A stretch of 64,000 bases of DNA from Lysobacterales bacterium (GTDB taxonomy: Bacteria; Pseudomonadota; Gammaproteobacteria; Xanthomonadales; BPKI01), in the NCBI GenBank assembly GCA_026005055.1, contig BPKI01000001.1, forward strand, positions 2,124,214-2,188,213, read 5' to 3'. The first letter of the stretch is position 1. Each line of letters opens with the position of its first letter. A model generated the notes under the pieces. The model was given only the letters and a program-made list of their open reading frames with translations. It was not told where the DNA came from and did no database searches. Positions 46,155-56,600 of this stretch are shown piece after piece. The position numbers were made by a program, and so were the translations under genes.

Positions 46155-46892
46155 TCAATGAACGTCGCGCCAGTACTCCCGCTTGAGCAGCCAGGCCAGC
46201 AGGGTGAAGAGGGCGAGGTAGAGCAAAACCCACACGCCGAGCGCCTCTCTCTGCAGCACGGCCGGCTCGGCCATGTAAGCCATGAAGGCGGCGATGTCGC
46301 GGATCGCCCGGTCGTACTCCTCCGGACTGAGCTTGCCCGGCTGCACCAATTCGAGCCGCTCCACATGGGAAGCCTCGCCCTGATGGCCGGCGGCATAGAT
46401 CGGCCGCTGGATGCCCTGAAGCTCCCAGAGCACATGGGGCATACTGGCGTTGACCAACACCCGGTTGTTCCAGCCGAGTGGACGGCTTTCATCCGCGTAG
46501 AAGCTCTTGAGGAAGGTATAGATCCAATCGGGCCCGCCATATTTGGCGCGGGCGGTGAGCGAGAGATCCGGCGGCGCCGCGCCGAACCATTCGCTCGCTT
46601 GCTCCGGATTCATGGCATTGAGCATGGTGGCGCCGATGGGTGCCCCGGAAAAATTGAGATGGCGCTGCACCAGCTCTTCATCGAGGCCCAGATCGCGCGC
46701 CAAACGCTGGTAACGCATGAATCGAGCCTCGTGGCAGCCGGCGCAGTAGTTCATGAAAAGGCGAGCACCCCGCTGAAGCGAGGCCCGATCGTGGACATTC
46801 ACGTGCGCCGGCTCGAGCGGACCACCGCCGGCCGCCGCGGCGACCGACGAAGCGATGCAAAGGGCGATCAGCGCGAGGCAACGTTCAAGCAT
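46155..46892 (-). CDS. petC: Cytochrome c1
   Basis: A 245-aa subunit of the cytochrome bc1 complex. Signal peptide at 1-20, single haem site CAGCH in the segment NYCAGCHEARF near residue 52, conserved SARAKYGG-like and RPLGWNNRVL stretches, and one C-terminal membrane anchor (about 215-237). It passes electrons from the Rieske protein to cytochrome c. Overlaps petB by 8 bp. Confidence 0.96.
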   Translation of the reverse strand: MLERCLALIALCIASSVAAAAGGGPLEPAHVNVHDRASLQRGARLFMNYCAGCHEARFMRYQRLARDLGLDEELVQRHLNFSGAPIGATMLNAMNPEQASEWFGAAPPDLSLTARAKYGGPDWIYTFLKSFYADESRPLGWNNRVLVNASMPHVLWELQGIQRPIYAAGHQGEASHVERLELVQPGKLSPEEYDRAIRDIAAFMAYMAEPAVLQREALGVWVLLYLALFTLLAWLLKREYWRDVH

Positions 46893-48123
46893 GGGCCGGG
46901 ATTCGCTCGGGAACGGGCCGCGTGCGGTCGATCCTCGTCCACAGCGGCATGGTGATGAAGAAGGCGAAGTAGTAGAAGGTAAACACCCGCGCCATCAGCG
47001 TCTGCAGCTCGCTGCCCGGCTGCATGCCGAGCCAGCCGAGGCTGACGAAGGCGATCACGAACAGGGCGAGAAGCACTCGGGTGAGCGGGCCGCGGTAGCG
47101 GATCGAACGCACCGGGCTGCGATCGAGCCACGGGAGGAAAAACAGGATCAGTACCGCTCCGAACATCACGATCACGCCGAAGAGCTTGTCGGGAATCGCC
47201 CGGAGCATGGCGTAATAAGGCGTGAAATACCACACCGGCTTGATGTGCTCGGGGGTCACGAGCGGATTCGCCTCGACGAAGTTGTCATGCTCGAGGAAGA
47301 GCCCGCCGAAGGTCGGCTCGAAGAAAATGACGAAGGAGAAGAGGATCAGGAAGAAACCCACGCCGACCAGGTCCTTGATCGTGTAGTAGGGATGGAAGGG
47401 CACCCCATCGAGCGGCTTGCCGTCGGGTCCCTTGACCTTCTTGATGTCGATGCCCTCCGGGTTGTTCGAACCGACCTCGTGCAGCGCCATCAGGTGCAGA
47501 TACACCAGAAGCAACAAAACGAGGGGCAAGGCCACCACGTGCAGGGCGAAGAAGCGGTTGAGGGTGGCATCCGAAACCAGGTAATCGCCCCGGATCCATT
47601 CGGTGAGCGAATCCCCGATGCCAGGAATCGCCCCGAACAGGGAGATGATCACCTGTGCTCCCCAGTACGACATCTGCCCCCACGGCAGGACGTAGCCCAT
47701 GAATGCCTCGGCCATCAGCACGAGGTAGATCAGCATGCCGAGGATCCAAACGAGCTCCCGCGGCTTCTGATAGCTCCCGTAGATCAGCGCGCGGAACATG
47801 TGCAGATACACCACGACGAAAAACGCCGAGGCGCCGGTGGAGTGCATGTAGCGGATCAGCCAGCCCCACTCCACGTCGCGCATGATGTACTCGACGGAAG
47901 CAAACGCCTCGGCGGCGCTCGGCTTGTAGTTCATGGTCAGCCAAATGCCGGTGACGATCTGGTTGACCAGAACGAGCAGCGCGAGCGAGCCGAAGAAGTA
48001 CCAGAAGTTGAAGTTCTTCGGCGCGTAGTACTGAGCGGCGTGGCGGTTCCACCAGGTCCAAAGGCCTGGAGCGCGGTCGTGGAGCCAACCGAGGACTCGA
48101 TTGGCGGGGCGCGGCGTGCTCAC
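46885..48123 (-). CDS. petB: Cytochrome b subunit of bc1
   Basis: A 412-aa integral membrane quinol oxidase subunit with eight helices and two b haems. Haem-ligand His sits in RYMHSTGASAFF and in YLHMFRALIYG, matched by two His in the fourth helix region (FALHVVALP...YLHLMALHEVGS). The Qo motif appears as PEHIKPVWYF. GTG start overlapping the petA stop (GTGA). A longer frame runs back through petA but has no membrane character. Confidence 0.97.
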   Translation of the reverse strand: MSTPRPANRVLGWLHDRAPGLWTWWNRHAAQYYAPKNFNFWYFFGSLALLVLVNQIVTGIWLTMNYKPSAAEAFASVEYIMRDVEWGWLIRYMHSTGASAFFVVVYLHMFRALIYGSYQKPRELVWILGMLIYLVLMAEAFMGYVLPWGQMSYWGAQVIISLFGAIPGIGDSLTEWIRGDYLVSDATLNRFFALHVVALPLVLLLLVYLHLMALHEVGSNNPEGIDIKKVKGPDGKPLDGVPFHPYYTIKDLVGVGFFLILFSFVIFFEPTFGGLFLEHDNFVEANPLVTPEHIKPVWYFTPYYAMLRAIPDKLFGVIVMFGAVLILFFLPWLDRSPVRSIRYRGPLTRVLLALFVIAFVSLGWLGMQPGSELQTLMARVFTFYYFAFFITMPLWTRIDRTRPVPERIPAHA

Positions 48124-48716
48124 GTCGAGGACTCCTGATCTTCGCCGATTCTGATGCGGCGGTCGTCGAGGAAACGATAGGGCGGCACGCGCAGGTTCAG
48201 CGGGGCGGGAACCCCCTGGAAGACGCGGCCGGCGAGATCGAAGCGTGAATTGTGGCAAGGGCAGAAGAAGCCGCCTTTCCAGTCGGAGTCGAAGGGCTCC
48301 GGCCGCATCTCCGGGTAGTAGAGCGGAGAGCAGCCGAGGTGGGTGCAGAGCCCGACCACCACGAGCCATTCCGGCCGGATGGACCGGTGGGGATTTCGCG
48401 CGTAGGGCGGCTGATCGCTTTGGGCGGAGTTGGGATCGCGCAGCCGACCCTCGAGCTCGGCCAAGGCGGCGAGTGCGCGCTCGGTCCGGCGGACGATCCA
48501 CACCGGCTGCCCCCGCCACTGCACGCGCTCCATCTGGCCAGGCTCGATCAAGGAAAGATCGACCTCGACCGGAGCGCCCGCCTGCTGTGCGCGCGCACTG
48601 GGTTTCCAGGACTCGATGAAGGGGACGGCGGCGAGCACCACCCCGGCGCCGCCGACCACCGAGGTCGTGGCCGTCAGGAAACGGCGCCGACCCGAATCGA
48701 TTCGTTTCGTTGCCAT
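48120..48716 (-). CDS. petA: Rieske iron-sulfur subunit of bc1
   Basis: A 198-aa bc1 subunit with a [2Fe-2S] cluster. A twin-arginine leader (GRRRFLTATTSVVG) and N-terminal helix are followed by the Rieske ligands CTHLGC and CPCHNSRFD near residues 130-160. First gene of petABC-sspB. The ATG is preceded by GGAG; upstream in-frame codons belong to the gap shared with the divergent protease gene. Confidence 0.97.
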   Translation of the reverse strand: MATKRIDSGRRRFLTATTSVVGGAGVVLAAVPFIESWKPSARAQQAGAPVEVDLSLIEPGQMERVQWRGQPVWIVRRTERALAALAELEGRLRDPNSAQSDQPPYARNPHRSIRPEWLVVVGLCTHLGCSPLYYPEMRPEPFDSDWKGGFFCPCHNSRFDLAGRVFQGVPAPLNLRVPPYRFLDDRRIRIGEDQESST

Positions 48717-48855
48717 CCGGAACTCCGGAGCAAGATTCTGAAACACCCGAGAGCCGCCGGTCACGAGGACACAGGGCATCGCACGAAGCGTGCTAGTGTA
48801 AGCGAAGCCAATTTGGCGCGACAACGACGCGAGCCGATCGCCGTCGCGAGGTGCC

Positions 48856-49977
48856 GTGTTCCGAATCCTGCTCTTCATCATCCAGTCGGTCGCCTTCGGC
48901 CTCGCCTTCGCCTTCCTGCTGCTGGTCTTCGCCCCGGACAGCGTGGACCGACTCCGCAGCCTCTACGGGCGGGCGCCCCTCCCGAACCGCTCGACCCTCC
49001 TTGCAAGCTACAGCCCCGCCGTGGAGCGCGCAGCGCCGGCGGTGGTCAACATCTACGCCAACAAGATCATCACCGAGCGTCCGGTCCGGCTGATCCCGAA
49101 CCCCTATCTGCAGCGCTTCTCCGGTCTGAGCATCGGCCCGCCCCGGCAGCGCCTCGAGCAGAGCCTCGGCTCCGGGGTGATCGTCACCCCCCAGGGGCAC
49201 CTCCTCACCAACCACCATCTCATCGCAGGAGCCGACGACATCCAAGCCGTGCTCCCCGATGGGCGCACGGCACGCGCCCAGCTGGTCGGAAGCGATCCGG
49301 AGACCGATCTCGCCGTGCTCAAGCTCGAAGGCGAGGGCTATCCCTTCCTCCGCCTCGATCCCACGGTCCCGTTCCGGGTCGGCGACGTCGCCCTGGCCAT
49401 CGGTAACCCCTTCGGGATGGGCCAGTCGGTCACGCTCGGGATCATCGGCGCCACCGGGCGCAATCAGCTCAACCTCCTCACCTACGAGGACTTCATCCAG
49501 ACCGACGCGGCGATCAACACTGGCAACTCGGGAGGCGCATTGATCAACGCCGACGGCCGCCTGATCGGCATCAACACGGCGATCCTCGGGCGGGGAACTG
49601 GCGCGGAAGGCATCGGATTCGCCATTCCCGTGCGCATCGCCGCGATGGTACTCGAACAAATCCTCGAGCATGGCTACGTCGTTCGCGGCTGGCTCGGAAT
49701 CGAGTACGTCGATGCCGCCGGCCTCGCCCCGGGGATGCGCGGCGTCGCGGTGGTTGCCGTGCACCCGGGAGGACCCGCCGCGTCGGCGGGTCTGCGCCCT
49801 GGAGACCTGCTCCTCGCCCTCGACGGTCGGGAGATCATCGATCAACACGACCTGAGGATCCGCGAGGCCTCCTTGGCCCCGGGCGCGCCCGTGGAAATCG
49901 GTGGACTGCGCGGCGGCGTGCCGTTCCGCGCCGCCCTGACCCTCGCCCAGCGACCGCCGCCGCGACGGCTCGGCTGA
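48856..49977 (+). CDS. DegS/AlgW-type periplasmic serine protease
   Basis: A 373-aa HtrA-family protease anchored by one N-terminal helix (about 4-24). Catalytic triad: His in TNHHLIAG, Asp in ETDLAVLKL and Ser in TGNSGGAL; one PDZ domain at the C-terminus (about 270-360). The single PDZ and anchor match DegS or AlgW, which sense misfolded outer-membrane proteins and start RseA cleavage; degP-like proteins have two PDZ domains. GTG start. Divergent from petA. Confidence 0.92.
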   Translation: MFRILLFIIQSVAFGLAFAFLLLVFAPDSVDRLRSLYGRAPLPNRSTLLASYSPAVERAAPAVVNIYANKIITERPVRLIPNPYLQRFSGLSIGPPRQRLEQSLGSGVIVTPQGHLLTNHHLIAGADDIQAVLPDGRTARAQLVGSDPETDLAVLKLEGEGYPFLRLDPTVPFRVGDVALAIGNPFGMGQSVTLGIIGATGRNQLNLLTYEDFIQTDAAINTGNSGGALINADGRLIGINTAILGRGTGAEGIGFAIPVRIAAMVLEQILEHGYVVRGWLGIEYVDAAGLAPGMRGVAVVAVHPGGPAASAGLRPGDLLLALDGREIIDQHDLRIREASLAPGAPVEIGGLRGGVPFRAALTLAQRPPPRRLG

Positions 49978-49979
49978 CC

Positions 49980-50753
49980 TCACTCGCCGTTCGCGTACCG
50001 GCGACGAAGCTGGCTCACGCGGTCCACGTAGACCTGGGTCTCCGCGAACGGCGGGATGCCCCCGTGCCGCGCCACCGCCTCCGGTCCTGCGTTATAGGCC
50101 GCGAGCGCCAGACGCTCGTCTCCGAACCGCTCGAGCATCCGCGCGAGGTAAGCGGTGCCGCCCTCGATGTTCTGACGCGGATCGAAAGGATCCGCCACCC
50201 CGAGCTCGCGCGCCGTGGCCGGCATGAGCTGCATCAGGCCCTGGGCACCTTTGTGCGAGCGGGCACCCGCCCGGAAATTCGACTCCGCGTGCATCACCGC
50301 CCGGATCAGCGCCTCGTCCACCCCGTAGCGTTTCGCCGCCTCGGCGACCTCCTCGGCGAAGGACTCGCGATCCAAGGGAATCGAGGACCAGTCGATGCTC
50401 GAGCGCGGCGCGCAGGCGTAGCAACGATCGATGTAGGTGAAGACGATCTCGTAAGCGCCGTGCTTCGGCCGCAGATTGGTGTAATGGGTGATGCCGTTGC
50501 GCCGAAACTTGTAAATGGCTCCGCGGCGTACCGCAGGCTTCGCCGCTGGCCCGTCCTGGGCGCTCGCCGTGGGAGCCGACGCGGGCGAGGCCGGCGGCGG
50601 GGCGTCCACCGTGATCGCCCGGCAGTCGCGAAACCGCTGCGGATCGCTGGTGAAGGCGATCTCGCCACGCGCCCCCTTGCAGCGATAGAGGCCCTGCGCC
50701 GAGGCACCATCCGCAAGGAAGGCGATCAGGAAGACACCCAGGATTCCCCTCAT
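49980..50753 (-). CDS. Lytic murein transglycosylase, DUF4124-SLT type
   Basis: A 257-aa exported lytic transglycosylase. Signal peptide to about 20 (ADGASAQ), a DUF4124 domain (GLYRCKGARGEIAFTSDP), a Pro/Ala linker, then the SLT domain with catalytic Glu in HAESNFRAGA and the GLMQLMPATARELG and NAGPEAVARHGGIPPF motifs. It cuts peptidoglycan to leave anhydro ends. Start at MRGILGVFL; a longer frame passing upstream through miaB is a shadow. Confidence 0.92.
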   Translation of the reverse strand: MRGILGVFLIAFLADGASAQGLYRCKGARGEIAFTSDPQRFRDCRAITVDAPPPASPASAPTASAQDGPAAKPAVRRGAIYKFRRNGITHYTNLRPKHGAYEIVFTYIDRCYACAPRSSIDWSSIPLDRESFAEEVAEAAKRYGVDEALIRAVMHAESNFRAGARSHKGAQGLMQLMPATARELGVADPFDPRQNIEGGTAYLARMLERFGDERLALAAYNAGPEAVARHGGIPPFAETQVYVDRVSQLRRRYANGE

Positions 50754-50810
50754 GATCCTAAAGTTTGCGCAAGAAGCGCCTCGAACCGCAACAGAGGCAT
50801 CCCCCGACGC

Positions 50811-50816
50811 TAAAAT
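50811..50816 (+). promoter_or_regulatory. -10 element upstream of miaB
   Basis: TAAAAT (5 of 6), 22 bp before the miaB ATG in the 84-bp gap to the divergent transglycosylase. No good -35 is visible 17 bp upstream. Confidence 0.4.
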
Positions 50817-50837
50817 ATCCCGCCGAGGCGGCGATTC

Positions 50838-52178
50838 ATGCAAGCGAAGTTCTGGATCGAGACCCACGGCTGCCAGATGAACGAGTACGACTCGGCGCGC
50901 ATGGCCGAGCTGCTCGCGGCCGAGGGCTATTCCCCCACCAGCGACGAGGCCGAGGCCAGTCTCCTGCTGCTCAACACCTGCTCGGTTCGGGAAAAACCGC
51001 AGGAGAAGGTGTTCTCTCGGCTCGGCCAGTGGAAAGCGCTCAAGCGCTCGAATCCCGAGCTGATCATCGCCGTCGGCGGATGCGTCGCCAGCCAAGAGGG
51101 GGAGGCCATCCTCGAGCGCGCGCCCTTCGTCGATGTGGTCTTCGGGCCGCAGACCCTGCACCGGCTTCCGGAGCTCATCGCCCGGCGCAAAGCGACCGGC
51201 AAGCCGCAGGTCGACGTGAGCTTTCCGGAAATCGAGAAATTCGATCGGCTGCCGGAACCGCGTGCCGAAGGCCCCACCGCCTTCGTCTCGATCATGGAAG
51301 GCTGCAGCAAATACTGCAGCTTCTGCGTGGTGCCCTACACCCGCGGGGAGGAGGTGAGCCGGCCGCTCGCCGACGTCCTGCTCGAGGTCTCGACGCTCGC
51401 CGAGCAGGGCGTGCGCGAGGTCACCCTGCTTGGCCAGAACGTCAACGCTTACCGCGGTCGCACGCCCGAGGGCGAAGTGGCCGACTTGGCGATTCTGCTC
51501 CGGGCGATCGCGCGCATTCCCGGGATCGGGCGGATCCGCTACACGACCTCGCATCCACGGGAGTTCTCCGAGTCCCTGATCCGCGCCCATGCCGAGGAGG
51601 AGAAGCTCGCCCCCTTCGTGCATCTTCCGGTACAGTCGGGTTCGGATCGAATCCTGGCGGCGATGAAGCGCGGCTATACGGTGCTCGAGTACAAGGACAT
51701 CGTGCGCCGCTTGCGCGCCGCACGCCCGGATGTTTCGGTGAGTTCGGATTTCATCGTCGGTTTTCCCGGTGAGACGGAGCGGGATTTCCAGCAGACGCTG
51801 GACCTGGTCGATGCGATCGGCTTCGACCAGAGCTTCAGCTTCGTCTATTCCCGCCGTCCGGGCACGCCCGCCGCCAGCTTGCCGGATGACACGCCGCCGG
51901 AGCTCAAGAAAGAGCGTCTCTACCGGCTCCAGGAGGCGCTGGAGCGCCACGCCCGCCGAATCAGTGAGGCCATGGTGGGAGGCGTCGAACGCGTCTTGGT
52001 CGAAGGGCCGAGCAAGCGCGATCCGCGAGAACTCACCGGCCGAACGGGCAACATGCGATACGTCAATTTCGCCGGGTCGAGGGCGCTGATCGGCGAATTC
52101 GTCGACGTTCGGATCGCGGCCGCCCTCTCGCATTCCCTGCGCGGGCGGCTGGCGGAGGAGACTGTCCTCGCCTCGTGA
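50838..52178 (+). CDS. miaB: tRNA-2-methylthio-N6-dimethylallyladenosine synthase
   Basis: A 446-aa radical-SAM methylthiotransferase that modifies A37 of tRNAs. The UPF0004 domain supplies Cys in [21 protein letters not shown] and GGCVASQE; the radical SAM cluster is CSKYCSFC; a TRAM domain follows at the C-terminus. Full length. It starts miaB-phoH-ybeY and overlaps phoH by 4 bp (GTGA). Confidence 0.97.
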   Translation: MQAKFWIETHGCQMNEYDSARMAELLAAEGYSPTSDEAEASLLLLNTCSVREKPQEKVFSRLGQWKALKRSNPELIIAVGGCVASQEGEAILERAPFVDVVFGPQTLHRLPELIARRKATGKPQVDVSFPEIEKFDRLPEPRAEGPTAFVSIMEGCSKYCSFCVVPYTRGEEVSRPLADVLLEVSTLAEQGVREVTLLGQNVNAYRGRTPEGEVADLAILLRAIARIPGIGRIRYTTSHPREFSESLIRAHAEEEKLAPFVHLPVQSGSDRILAAMKRGYTVLEYKDIVRRLRAARPDVSVSSDFIVGFPGETERDFQQTLDLVDAIGFDQSFSFVYSRRPGTPAASLPDDTPPELKKERLYRLQEALERHARRISEAMVGGVERVLVEGPSKRDPRELTGRTGNMRYVNFAGSRALIGEFVDVRIAAALSHSLRGRLAEETVLAS

Positions 52179-53140
52179 GCGCCGCAAGCAGCCTCGATTT
52201 CCATCTCGAGCCGGAGGACAGCGAACGGCTCGCCAACCTCTGTGGCCCCCTCGATCGGCACCTGCGCCAGATCGAACTCGGCATCGGCGTCGAGATCTTC
52301 AACCGAGGTCACCTGTTCCGAGTGGTCGGCGAGGAGAGCGCGGTGCAGCTTGCCCGTCGCCTGCTCGAACGGCTCTACCAGGCGACCGCGCACGAGCGTC
52401 TCGGCGCGGAACAGGTCCACCTACTCCTCCGCGAAGCCGGCGCCGATGGAGGTTCACCCGAAGAGACGCCGACTGAAGCCGCGGTGCGGGTGCGCCGCGG
52501 GATCGTGCGGGCCCGCGGCGCCAATCAGCGGCTCTATCTCCAGCGCATCGCCGCACACGACATCAACTTCGGCATCGGCCCTGCGGGCACGGGAAAGACC
52601 TACCTCGCCGTGGCCAGCGCGGTTCAGGCGCTCGAGCAGCATCGCGTCTCGCGCCTGATCCTGGTGCGCCCGGCGGTGGAGGCCGGCGAGAAGCTGGGCT
52701 TCTTGCCCGGCGATCTCGCGCAGAAGGTCGATCCCTACCTCAGGCCGCTTTACGACGCCCTCTACGAGATGCTCGGCTTCGATCGCGTGGCCAAACTCAT
52801 GGAGCGCAACGTCATCGAGGTCGCACCCCTCGCCTACATGCGCGGCCGCACGCTCAATGAAGCCTTCGTCATCCTCGACGAGGCGCAAAACACCACGGTC
52901 GAGCAGATGAAAATGTTCCTCACCCGCATCGGCTTCGGCTCGGTCGCCGTGATCACGGGCGATCTCACCCAAGTCGATCTGCCGCGCAACCAGCGCTCGG
53001 GATTGCGTGATGCGCTCGAGGTGCTGCGCGGAGTGGAGGGGGTCAGTTTCACCTTTTTCAGCGCTCGCGACGTCGTCCGCCACCCGCTGGTCGCGCGCAT
53101 CGTCGAAGCCTACGAGCGGGCCGAGCGCGAGCGATCCTGA
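52175..53140 (+). CDS. phoH: PhoH family ATPase
   Basis: A 321-aa cytoplasmic ATPase of the YbeZ/PhoH-like group. Walker A is [11 protein letters not shown] (about 136-146), Walker B is [11 protein letters not shown], and [13 protein letters not shown] is conserved. Some homologues have RNA-linked activity and act with YbeY in ribosome maturation. GTG start coupled to miaB; ybeY follows 24 bp later. Confidence 0.93.
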   Translation: MSAASSLDFHLEPEDSERLANLCGPLDRHLRQIELGIGVEIFNRGHLFRVVGEESAVQLARRLLERLYQATAHERLGAEQVHLLLREAGADGGSPEETPTEAAVRVRRGIVRARGANQRLYLQRIAAHDINFGIGPAGTGKTYLAVASAVQALEQHRVSRLILVRPAVEAGEKLGFLPGDLAQKVDPYLRPLYDALYEMLGFDRVAKLMERNVIEVAPLAYMRGRTLNEAFVILDEAQNTTVEQMKMFLTRIGFGSVAVITGDLTQVDLPRNQRSGLRDALEVLRGVEGVSFTFFSARDVVRHPLVARIVEAYERAERERS

Positions 53141-53164
53141 GCCGTTCTCGCGAGGAATGCGCCC

Positions 53165-53662
53165 ATGGCCGAGCTGATGCTGCGCCTCTCCTTCTCGGCG
53201 GGGCTCTCGCGCGAAGGTGTGCCGAGCAAAGCGAGGCTCTGCGACTTCATCTCTGCGGCCTTGGCCAGACGGCGAGGCCGCTACTTCTTGGATCTCCGCT
53301 TCGTCGACGAAAGGGAGGCGATCGAGCTCAATCGCCGCTTCCGCGACCGCGATTATCCGCCCAACGTCCTCGCCTTCCCCTCGGGGCTCAAGTTCCCCGA
53401 GGGACGGCATCTCGGCGACATCGCGCTTTGCCTACCGATCGCCCGGCGCGAAGCGAAGGAGCAGGAGAAGCCGCTGCTTCATCACCTCGCGCACCTGCTT
53501 CTTCACGCCACCTTGCACCTGCTCGGTCACGACCACGAGGAACCCGCCGAGGCGGCGAAGATGGAAGCGCTCGAGCGCCGCCTCCTCGCCCGCCTCGGCA
53601 TACCCGATCCTTATGCGCCCCCCGAAGAGCGCCTGAGTCTCGCCTCGAGCAACAGCCGATAA
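53165..53662 (+). CDS. ybeY: rRNA maturation endoribonuclease YbeY
   Basis: A 165-aa metalloprotein needed for 16S rRNA 3' maturation and ribosome quality control. Metal-binding motif HATLHLLGHDH (about 115-125) is complete in His; the family's usual HGxLHLLGxDH has Gly where this has Ala. FLDLRFVDEREAIELNRRFRD and YPPNVLAFP are conserved. The gene normally followed by corC and lnt instead meets a convergent efflux gene, overlapping it by 52 bp. Confidence 0.94.
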   Translation: MAELMLRLSFSAGLSREGVPSKARLCDFISAALARRRGRYFLDLRFVDEREAIELNRRFRDRDYPPNVLAFPSGLKFPEGRHLGDIALCLPIARREAKEQEKPLLHHLAHLLLHATLHLLGHDHEEPAEAAKMEALERRLLARLGIPDPYAPPEERLSLASSNSR

Positions 53663-56600
53663 GCGACGGGGATCACGAACAGGCTGAGCAGGGGCGCGCT
53701 CAGCATGCCGCCCACCATCGGCACCACCAGGCGCTCGAGCATCGCCGCCCCCACCCCCTCGCTGAACAGCATCGGCGTCAAACCCGCAAGCAGGGTGAGC
53801 ACCGTCATCGCCTTCGGCCGAACCCGAAGCACCGCGCCTTCCTCGAGCGCCTGAAGCAAGGCATCGCGATCGCGCGGCGCGCGCGCTCTGACCGCCCGCT
53901 CGAGATAAAGGAGCATGATCACGCCGAACTCCGCCGCCACGCCGGCGAGCGCCAGCAAACCCACGATCGAGGCCACCGATATGGGCACCGAAAGCAGCCA
54001 CATGAAGAGCACCGAACCGGAGAGCGCAAGCGGCAGGCTGAGGAGCACGATCAGCACCTCGCCCAGGCCAGCGAAGATCAGCCGCAACAGCACCGCGATG
54101 ATGATGAGCACCAGAGGCGCCGCCAGGCTCAGTCTTTCTGAAGCCCGCTGCCAGTGCTCGTACTGACCGGTGAAGACGTGGCTCACCCCGGGCGGGAATC
54201 GCAGCTGTTCGCGCAGGGCGCGCTCGGCGCGGGCGACGTAGCCAAGCAAGTCGCCCGGCTCCGGGTCGATGAAGACGTGCACGGCAAGCCGAGCGTTCTC
54301 GCTTCGGATCATCGCCGGTCCCTCGCGGATGGCGATCTCCGCAAGCCGCGAGAGCGGCGCCTCGATCCCGCTCGGGGTCGGCAGGATGAGTTCGGCGAGG
54401 GCCTCGGGGCTGTCGCGGAAGGCTTGCGGCAACCTCAAGGCGACCGCATAGCGCGCTCGACCGACATAGGCCGTCGCCAGCGGCTCGCCGCCGATGGCGC
54501 TCGCCACCCATTCGGCGAAATCCTCCATGCTCAGACCGTAGCGAGCGAGGGCGAGCCGGTCGGGCCGCAGTTCGAGGTAGGGCTGGCTGCCCATCCGTTC
54601 GGCGAAGGCGCTGCGCGTTCCTGGTAGAGCCTTGAGCACGGCCTCCGCCTCCTCGGCAAGGCGGTTCAAAGTGATGAGATCATCCCCGAGCAATCTCAGC
54701 GCGAGCGGGGTGCGGATGCCCGTGCTTTGCATCTCGATCCGGGTGCGGATCGGCTGTACCCAGGCATTGACCAGGCCCGGCAATCGCACGCGCTGATCGA
54801 GCTCGGCCACCAGCTCATCGAGGTCGAGCCCCTCCCGCCACGCGGCTTTCGGCTTGAGCAGGATCGTGGTCTCGATCATGGTGAGCGGTGCGGGATCGGT
54901 GGCGCTCTCGGCGCGGCCGATCTTGCCGAACACGCGCTCGACCTCGGGAAGCTCGCGGATCAGCCGTGAGGTCTGCTGAAGAAGCTCTGCCGCCTTGCCC
55001 GGGGAAAGGCCGGCCACGGTGCTTGGCATGTAAAGCAAATCCCCTTCCTCGAGCTCGGGCAGAAACTCCGAGCCGAGCCGCGACCAGGGCCAGAGGCTGA
55101 GAAGAATGAGCAGGGCGGCGAGCGCGAGCACGCTCTTGGGGTGAGCGATGGCAAGCCGCAAGGCGGGTCGGTAGAGGCGGATCAAAGGCCCGGTCAGCCA
55201 ATGCCGCTCCTCCTCGACCATCGCTCGCCGCAAGCTCGCAGCGATGAGCGCCGGCCCGAACGCGAGCGCCAGGACCGCGGCCGCGAGCATGGCAAGCGTC
55301 TTCGTCCATGCCAGCGGCGAGAACAGCCGGCCCTCCTGCCCCGTGAGCAGCAGCACGGGCAAGAACGAGAGAGCGATGATGAGGAGCGAGACAAAAAGCG
55401 CCGGCGCGACCTCAGCGGCGGCCTCGGCCACCGCCTGCCGGCGTTCGCTCAGCGAGCGCCCCTGAGGCCAGGATTCAAGCCGTCGGCAGGCGTTCTCGGT
55501 CATGACCAGGGAGGAGTCGACCATCGCCCCGATCGCCAGGGCGATGCCCGCCAGGGCCATGATGTCCGCGGAAAAGCCGAGGACCCCGATCCCGGCGAGC
55601 GCGATCAGCACCCCGAGGGGAAGCAGGATCAGGGAGGGCAGCGCGCTGCGCAGGGCGCCGAGGAAGATCACGCAGACGAGCGCCACCATGAGCAGCTCCT
55701 CGAGGAGCTTGCGGGCGAGAAAAGCGATCGCCCGCTCGATCAGCGCGGAACGGTCATAGACGGTGAGGATCTCCATCCCCTCCGGCAAGGCCGGCTTGAG
55801 GCGCTCGAGGCGCTGCTTGACCTGCTCGATGACTTCGCGCGGATTGGCCCCCTGCTGCATGACCACGATGCCGCCGACCACCTCGCCCTCGCCGTCGAGT
55901 TCCGCGATGCCCTGACGCGGCGCCGGGCCCTCGCGGATTTCGGCGACCCGCTCGAGCAGCACCGGGGTACCTTCATGAAGCACGCCGGTGGGCACCTGCG
56001 CGAGATCCGACAGCGAGCGGATGAGCCCGCGCATGGTTACCGGATAGCCACGCTCCGCAAGCTCCACCACCCCGCCGCCTTGCTCGCGCGAGGCGGCACG
56101 CACCGCATCGATCAGCGCGCCCCAGCCGATGCCATAGGCGCGAAGGGCGAGCGGATCGACGATGCCCTCGAACCGGCGCTCCATCCCGCCCACCCGCGCG
56201 ATCTCGGCCACCCCGGGAATGGCTCGGAGTTCACGAGCCAGCCACCAATCCTGAAGCGCGGTGAGATCGGCGAGGTCGTGCCGGCCGGAGCGGTCGACGA
56301 GCGCGTACTGATAGACCCAGCTGAGGCCGCTCGCCGCGGGCCCAAGCTCCACCCGCGCACCGGGCGGAAGCTCGGGCCCGGCTTGGGCCAAGGCCTCGAG
56401 CACCCGCGAGCGCACCAGCCTGAGATCGGCATCGTCCTCGAACAAGGCGTAAAGGAAGGCATCGCCGAACATCGCGAAGGCGCGCACGGTCTTCACCCCA
56501 GGCACGGCGAGAAGACGCGAAGCCAAGGGATAGGCGAGCTGCTCCTCGATCAGCGAAGGCGCCTGACCTGGCCAGCGCGCGCGGACGATGACCTGGGGAT

